Origin: an uncultured Aquincola sp. | Lineage (GTDB): Bacteria; Pseudomonadota; Gammaproteobacteria; Burkholderiales; Burkholderiaceae | Direction: 5' to 3' | Length of the DNA: 7,258 bases | Assembly (NCBI GenBank): GCA_937883885.1 | Contig: CAKZXL010000214.1 | Coordinates: 1 to 7,258, forward strand | In this document: piece by piece, positions 4,601-7,258 of the stretch | Position numbering within the stretch: the stretch's first letter is position 1 | How the letters are laid out: each line of letters begins with the position of its first letter | Program-made: the position numbers and the translations under genes | The notes under the pieces: model-generated | The model's input: the letters and a program-made list of their open reading frames with translations, nothing else | Told to the model about the DNA's origin: nothing | Databases searched by the model: none

Positions 4601-7258
4601 CATCACCTGGAACAGCGGGCTGCGGCTGCGGTCGCGGGTGGGCCGCAGCGCTTCCACCAGCTTCTCGAACGGCAGGTCGCGGTGTTCGTTGGCTTCCAGC
4701 ACCGTGTGGCGCACGCGGGCCAGCAGCTCGCGCATGTCGGGCGCGCCCTGCAGGTCGGTGCGCAGCACCAGGTTGTTGACCAGCGGACCCAGCAGCGACT
4801 CGGTGTCCACGTCGGGCCGGTCGGCCGATGGCGATCCGACCACGATGTCGGTCTGGCCGGTGTAGCGGTGCAGCAGCAGCTTGTACAAGGCCAGCAGCAC
4901 CATGAACGGCGAGCAGCCGGCGCTGCGGCCCAGTGTGCGCAGCGCCGCCGTCAGCGGCGCCGGCCAGCGCCAGTGCACGCGGGCACCGTCGAAGCGCTGC
5001 ACCGCCGGCCGCGGCCGGTCGGCCGGCAGGTCCAGCGGCGCCAGCCCCGCCAGCCGCTGCGTCCAGTGGGCCAGCAGCGCCTGCAGCGGCTCGCCGCTGA
5101 GCGCTTGCCGCTGCGCCTGCGCAAAGTCGCTGAACTGCCGCGGCAGCGGCGGCAGCGGCTGGCCGGGCGGCCGCTGCCGCGCCGCATACAGCCGCGCCAG
5201 GTCGCCCACCAGCACCTGCAGCGACCAGGCATCGGTGACGATGTGGTGCAGGGTCAGCAGCAGGGCATGGCGGTCAGGCGCCAGCCGCAGCAGCCGCAGG
5301 TCCCAGGGCGGCGCCCGGCCGAGGTCGAAGGGCCGGCACGCCAGTTCGCGGGCCAGCCGGTGGGCGGCCTGATCGTCGGCACCGGCCAGGTCCTGCAGCG
5401 CGAGGGGCCCGGGCGCCGGCGGCTCTATGCACTGGTACGGCGTACCGGCCTCCAGCACGAAGCGGGTGCGCAGGCTGTCGTGCCGCGCCCGCAGGTCGTC
5501 CAGTGCGGCCTGCAGCGCCGGCAGGTCCAGCTCGCCTTCCAGCATCACCAGGCATTGCTTGTTGAAGACGGTGGCCTCGGCATCGAGCTGCTGCAGGAAC
5601 CAGATGCGCTCCTGCGCGAAGGACAGCGGCGCGCGCCGCGGGGCTTGCACGGGCGCCTGTGCGGGCGCCTGCAGCGCGTCGGCCATCGCCACCAGCAGCG
5701 CCTGCACCGTGGACTGCGCATGCAGCTGGCGGCTGAAGCCCCAGCCCAGCTGCAGGCAGCCCCCTTCCAGCCGGGCATGCACCTCGAACACATGGCTGCG
5801 CGGGTCGGTGCCTGCCCGGCCGGGGGCGGACTGGATGTCCAGCAGGTGCAGCAGGCGGCCGTCTTCGTCCGCCGCCGAGGGCACGGCACCCTCGAACAGG
5901 AACACCACCTCGGGCACCGGCAGCGCGGCCATCTCGGCGCGCAGGTTGGGGTCGGCATGCAGGTGGCGCAGCAGGCCGAAGCTCATGCCGCCCAGCGGCG
6001 CTTCACGCAGGGCGCGCGCGGCCGCCTGCGCGGCGTGCAGCGGGTCGGGGCCAGCGGCCACGCACACCGGGAAGGGGGCGGTGAACCAGCCGATGCTGCG
6101 CGAGACATCGAGCTCGTCGGCCACCGCGGTGCGGCCATGGCCCTCCACCTCCACCCACAGGTGCGGCTGGCCGCTCCAGCCGCACACGGCCTGCGCCAGC
6201 GCGGCCAGCAGCGCACCGGCCAGGCCGGTGCCGCCGCCGCTGCGCGCCAGCAACTGCGCGGTGCGCGGCGCATTCAGCTGCAGCCACAGCTGTGCGCTGC
6301 TGTCGTGGGTGTTGGCGCCGCCGGCCAGCTCGCGCGGCAAGGGCGTGAAGGCCTGCGCGCCCTGCCGCGACCAATGGGCAGCCGCGGCCCGGCAGCCGGC
6401 GCTCTGGGCATGGGCCACCAGGCATTCGGTCCAGCGGGCCCAGGGCGTGCCAGCCACCGCCGCCCGCGCCGGCACGGCGCCTGCGGCCGGGGGCTGCAGC
6501 CGGGCCTGCAGTTCGTCGTCCAACGCCTGCAGCAGCAGCCGGGCGGCGATCAGGTCGACCACCAGGTGGTGCAGGCCGAGGAAAAGCCGCCCCGGCCGCG
6601 CGCCGGCCTGCGCATGCACCGCGCGCAACAGCCCCCCGGCCGCCAGATCGAAGGGGCGTTGCGCCCGCACGGCCAGGGCGTGCCAGGCGGCCTGCAGCGC
6701 CGCCTCGTCGGCCTCTGCCGACAGGTCCACCGACTCGAAGTCCACCGCCGCCGGCGGGCCCTGCCGTGCCTGCCAGCCCGCTTCGCCCTGCACGAAGCGC
6801 TGCTGCAGCACCGGGTGCTGCGCCACCACGGCTTGCAGGGCGCTGCGCAGCAGCGCCGGGTCCAGGTCGGCCGGTGTGGCCACCACCAGGCCCAGGTTCC
6901 AGTGGCCGGGCTGCTGCAGCGGCAGGCCGAAAAACCAATGCTGGATGGGCGACAAGGCCACCGCATCGGCCACGTTGGAAGGATCGGGCGTGGGGCCGGG
7001 CGGTCGTAGGGGCGTGTCGCCCGTCGCGGGGCTGACCGCTTCCAGCGTGGCCGTGACCGTGACCGTGGCGGCCGCACGCGCCGCGCCGTCGGCGGCGGCC
7101 TGGGCGGCAGCAGCCATCGCGGCCACGGTGCGCAGCTCAAACACCTGCCGGGCCGTCAGCGGCCAGCCGGCGCGGCGGGCACGCGACACCAGCTGGATGC
7201 CCACCACCGAATCACCGCCCAGGTCGAAGAAATCGTCGTGCAGGCCCATCGCGGGCAC
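1631..7258 (-). CDS. Non-ribosomal peptide synthetase, 5' partial: T-E-C-A-T-hydrolase
   Basis: At least 1,875 residues are encoded, open at the right edge; the first visible codon (GTG, 7258-7256) lies inside a carrier domain, so it is not the start. The stop is TGA 1633-1631. Visible order, counting from the edge: carrier (1-55, Ser17), linker (56-98), epimerization-like domain (99-530), QAP-rich linker, condensation (541-975), adenylation (976-1490), Ala/Pro linker, carrier (about 1507-1575, Ser1541) and an alpha/beta-hydrolase-like C-terminal domain (about 1590-1875). It is a cytoplasmic multimodular assembly line. The visible end is the tail of one amino-acid-incorporating module with epimerization, plus a complete final C-A-T module. 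The terminal domain stands where a thioesterase is expected but lacks a recognisable Ser nucleophile. The next gene downstream is a coupled hydrolase. Both HHxxxDG motifs (E and C domains) have lost the Gly. No frameshift or internal stop is seen. The product is unknown; the missing modules to the right decide it. Confidence 0.97.
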   Translation of the reverse strand: MPAMGLHDDFFDLGGDSVVGIQLVSRARRAGWPLTARQVFELRTVAAMAAAAQAAADGAARAAATVTVTATLEAVSPATGDTPLRPPGPTPDPSNVADAVALSPIQHWFFGLPLQQPGHWNLGLVVATPADLDPALLRSALQAVVAQHPVLQQRFVQGEAGWQARQGPPAAVDFESVDLSAEADEAALQAAWHALAVRAQRPFDLAAGGLLRAVHAQAGARPGRLFLGLHHLVVDLIAARLLLQALDDELQARLQPPAAGAVPARAAVAGTPWARWTECLVAHAQSAGCRAAAAHWSRQGAQAFTPLPRELAGGANTHDSSAQLWLQLNAPRTAQLLARSGGGTGLAGALLAALAQAVCGWSGQPHLWVEVEGHGRTAVADELDVSRSIGWFTAPFPVCVAAGPDPLHAAQAAARALREAPLGGMSFGLLRHLHADPNLRAEMAALPVPEVVFLFEGAVPSAADEDGRLLHLLDIQSAPGRAGTDPRSHVFEVHARLEGGCLQLGWGFSRQLHAQSTVQALLVAMADALQAPAQAPVQAPRRAPLSFAQERIWFLQQLDAEATVFNKQCLVMLEGELDLPALQAALDDLRARHDSLRTRFVLEAGTPYQCIEPPAPGPLALQDLAGADDQAAHRLARELACRPFDLGRAPPWDLRLLRLAPDRHALLLTLHHIVTDAWSLQVLVGDLARLYAARQRPPGQPLPPLPRQFSDFAQAQRQALSGEPLQALLAHWTQRLAGLAPLDLPADRPRPAVQRFDGARVHWRWPAPLTAALRTLGRSAGCSPFMVLLALYKLLLHRYTGQTDIVVGSPSADRPDVDTESLLGPLVNNLVLRTDLQGAPDMRELLARVRHTVLEANEHRDLPFEKLVEALRPTRDRSRSPLFQVMFAYMNVPPASAEWPGLRASVQELDVGGAEFDLSLYAYAPAGGEGAEWTGWFEYSTALFDAATIERLAGHLQALAEAACRAPDQPVTQLPLMAAAERAQVIDGLNRTAVAHAHVPSLQALVEQQVARRPGQVAAVFDDVSFSYAELDRRANRLARHLRTLGVQPDDRVAVCIDRVGAMLVALLATLKAGAAYVPVDPGYPDERVQHMVADSAAVVVLTQARWRSRFAAQPGRRVVCLDQEAALLQQLDGTPLPSVTQPGHLAYVIYTSGSTGLPKGTQIEHGAVVNFLQAMQRAPGLQPDDALLAVTTISFDIHVLELFLPLCCGARVVVASRELAADGARLRQRLEAGDITAMQATPATWRMLLEAGWAGHPRLKLLCGGEALASDLAAALLARCDALWNLYGPTEATVWATSEQLQSADAPISIGRPFDNMRAYVLDAEGQPLPVGVPGELCLGGAGVARGYLNRPQLDAERFRPDPFLAGGRLYRTGDLARWRPDGRLDVLGRLDHQVKLRGHRVELGEIEAVLGRHAAVAQCVCVVREDRPGDQRLVAYLIGQGAAAERPALPVLRQFAAARLPDYMLPSALVWLDAYPLTPNNKVDRRALPAPAAAVPAAPPTAAGPLTPAQAFFADIFSTVLGQPVVQAYDNFFDLGGHSLLAMKVVDLAQQRGGIRLHPGELFQQTVGQLAALHGARLGGVSPVAVPGTERVLPRFFSGAAGSLYGCLHPPLPDAGTAGHSPGEGLAVLLCPPIGPDYARSHRALRQLAAQLARRGAHVLRFDYHGLGDSEGESEALRLDLCRRDIGHAIDELQRRSGLRTVALAGLRLGATLALQAAAGRTDVSRLLLWHPVWDGRQLLTEWRAEHQAFLQALGYGGAGTEGQALGVPLPDALVAELQGLADSLSARAAGAGGAAAAHWPPQLRCLLAEGPGAHGLPPGLAAAVPPGLERRTLAAGLPWQADAQDSPVPADTLRLLADWLAGDVIRSLEAVS
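1634..2491 (-). other. NRPS C-terminal alpha/beta-hydrolase-like domain with Arg in the elbow
   Basis: About residues 1590-1875. After RFFSGAAGSLYG comes LCPPIGPDYARSHRA (1632-1646), RFDYHGLGDSEGE (1663-1675) and the elbow LAGLRLGATLA (1706-1716). In this elbow Arg1710 (CGG, plus 2129-2131) sits where the nucleophile Ser or Cys is expected. The end, SPVPADTLRLLADWL (1849-1863), resembles the final helix region of the family, but I find no DH-type catalytic His before it. The closest family I recall is exosortase A system-associated hydrolase 2 and relatives, where G-L-R-x-G is typical, so the change may be ancestral and not decay. It occupies the thioesterase position but does not look like an ordinary NRPS thioesterase. 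It may be a non-catalytic scaffold, docking or acceptor-binding domain. Confidence 0.82.
1642..1646 (-). promoter_or_regulatory. Ribosome binding site of the hydrolase gene, inside the NRPS 3' end
   Basis: Minus-strand GGAAG, a near match to the Shine-Dalgarno core, lies seven bases before the ATG at 1634. It sits within the codons for the last NRPS residues (Leu-Glu-Ala). It supports the chosen start over the in-frame ATG for Met8. Confidence 0.6.
2534..2740 (-). other. NRPS domain: last carrier (T/PCP)
   Basis: About residues 1507-1575. The helical lead AQAFFADIFSTVLG is followed by YDNFFDLGGHSLLAMK, with Ser1541 (TCG, plus 2636-2638) as the phosphopantetheine site. GGHS is the form common in carriers between A and C or release domains. 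An Ala/Pro-rich linker (about 1491-1506) separates it from the A domain. It holds the finished chain for whatever the C-terminal domain and the coupled hydrolase do. Confidence 0.95.
2789..4333 (-). other. NRPS domain: adenylation (A), pocket code DILQLGLVWK
   Basis: Residues 976-1490 carry all core motifs: SYAELDRRANRLA (1027-1039), LKAGAAYVPVDP (1071-1082), YTSGSTGLPKG (1151-1161), SFDIHVLELF (1195-1204), NLYGPTEATVW (1286-1296), GELCLGGAGVARGYL (1336-1350), YRTGDLARW (1372-1380), RGHRVELGEIEAVL (1399-1412) and NNKVDRRALP (1482-1491). The domain activates an amino acid as aminoacyl-AMP and loads the following carrier. Aligned by hand to the GrsA pocket positions, the residues read D1197, I1198, L1201, Q1240, L1263, G1265, L1288, V1295, W1296, K1485 or its neighbour in NNKVDR. 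I recall this type of code as glycine-associated. The domain identity is near certain; the substrate is a moderate-confidence guess. Confidence 0.95.
4334..5638 (-). other. NRPS domain: condensation (C), probably D-donor type by position
   Basis: Residues 541-975. Motifs in order are LSFAQERIWFLQQLD (545-559), RHDSLRTRF (592-600), HHIVTDAWSL (671-680), SDFAQAQR (710-717), LLGPLVNNLVLR (822-833), HRDLPFEKLVEAL (859-871) and RSRSPLFQVMF (877-887). It forms the peptide bond between the upstream carrier-bound residue and the aminoacyl group on the final carrier. His672 is the expected catalytic second His. The usual DG after HHxxx is DA here (Ala677, codon GCC at plus 5228-5230). The D-donor specificity is inferred only from its place after an E domain. 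Confidence 0.94.
5669..6964 (-). other. NRPS domain: epimerization-like (E), with altered motifs
   Basis: Residues 99-530. Typical E-domain landmarks are LSPIQHWFF (102-110), HHLVVD (230-235), VEGHGR (371-376), SRSIGWFT (386-393), GGMSFGLLRHL (423-433) and PEVVF (449-453). These distinguish it from an ordinary condensation domain. The expected role is to interconvert L and D forms of the aminoacyl or peptidyl residue on the preceding carrier. His231 and Glu372, the residues expected to matter in catalysis, are present. Two motifs deviate: the HHxxxDGVSWRIL block reads HHLVVDLIAARLL, and the FNYLG block reads FLFEG (453-457), which replaces the Tyr with Phe. It could therefore be active, weakened, or a structural remnant. 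Confidence 0.88.
6965..7093 (-). other. T-E linker with short GTGACC tandem repeat
   Basis: Residues 56-98 form an Ala/Thr/Val then Pro-rich linker (TVTVTATL, then PPGPTPDPS). The Thr-Val repeat comes from about three near-copies of a six-base unit at plus 7051-7068. It is a flexible linker of no catalytic meaning, and its length may vary between strains by slippage. Confidence 0.55.
7094..7258 (-). other. NRPS domain: first carrier (T/PCP), truncated by window edge
   Basis: Residues 1-55 contain DDFFDLGGDSVVGIQL, the phosphopantetheine attachment motif, with Ser17 (TCG, plus positions 7208-7210) as the modified residue. The first helix of the domain lies beyond the window. The GGDS form (Asp before Ser), rather than GGHS, is the form usually seen in carriers that precede an epimerization domain, which fits the next domain. 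Confidence 0.93.

Noticed and set aside
1808..7009. A 5.2-kb open frame on the plus strand, antisense to the NRPS (1,733 codons)
   Set aside because: It is rich in Gln, His, Arg, Ala and Gly with no domain motifs. It arises from the GC-biased third positions of the NRPS, which carries every expected NRPS motif in its own frame.

Overview
The window is a very GC-rich (roughly 70% by eye), fully coding bacterial segment. Codon use is strongly biased to G or C at third positions. The gene families suggest a betaproteobacterium of the Burkholderiales type, for example the Rubrivivax-Leptothrix-Sphaerotilus group. That placement is inferred from composition and gene content, not from a marker gene.

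Layout: (1) Positions 1-759, plus strand, hold the 3' part of a secreted or membrane-anchored polysaccharide-lyase-like jelly-roll protein. Its N-terminus lies outside the window. (2) Positions 714-1634, minus strand, hold a stand-alone alpha/beta-hydrolase with a Cys-type nucleophile elbow. Its 3' end overlaps the lyase gene tail-to-tail by 46 bp. (3) Positions 1631-7258, minus strand, hold the 3' part of a large non-ribosomal peptide synthetase (NRPS), open at the right edge. Its visible order is carrier (T) - epimerization-like (E) - condensation (C) - adenylation (A) - carrier (T) - alpha/beta-hydrolase-like C-terminal domain. The NRPS stop and the hydrolase start share an ATGA, so the two genes are translationally coupled and probably belong to one leftward operon. 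No gap longer than 300 bases lacks a gene, and there are no RNA genes, mobile elements or CRISPR arrays that I can see.

How the parts may work together: the upstream module, mostly outside the window, loads and possibly epimerizes an amino acid. The last module activates a second amino acid (pocket residues read DILQLGLVWK, which I recall as glycine-like) and condenses it. The chain then sits on the last carrier next to a terminal domain that is not a standard thioesterase. Its nucleophile position reads G-L-R-L-G, with Arg instead of Ser, and I see no clear catalytic His. The coupled downstream protein carries G-I-C-S-G plus candidate Asp and His and could be the actual releasing or transferring enzyme.

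This two-hydrolase arrangement resembles the pair of 'exosortase A system-associated' hydrolases 1 and 2 found in exopolysaccharide/PEP-CTERM loci. A polysaccharide-lyase-like neighbour also points to a cell-surface polymer. The most interesting hypothesis is that this NRPS end-module makes a short peptide that is handed by an unusual hydrolase pair to a surface glycoconjugate instead of being released as a free metabolite.
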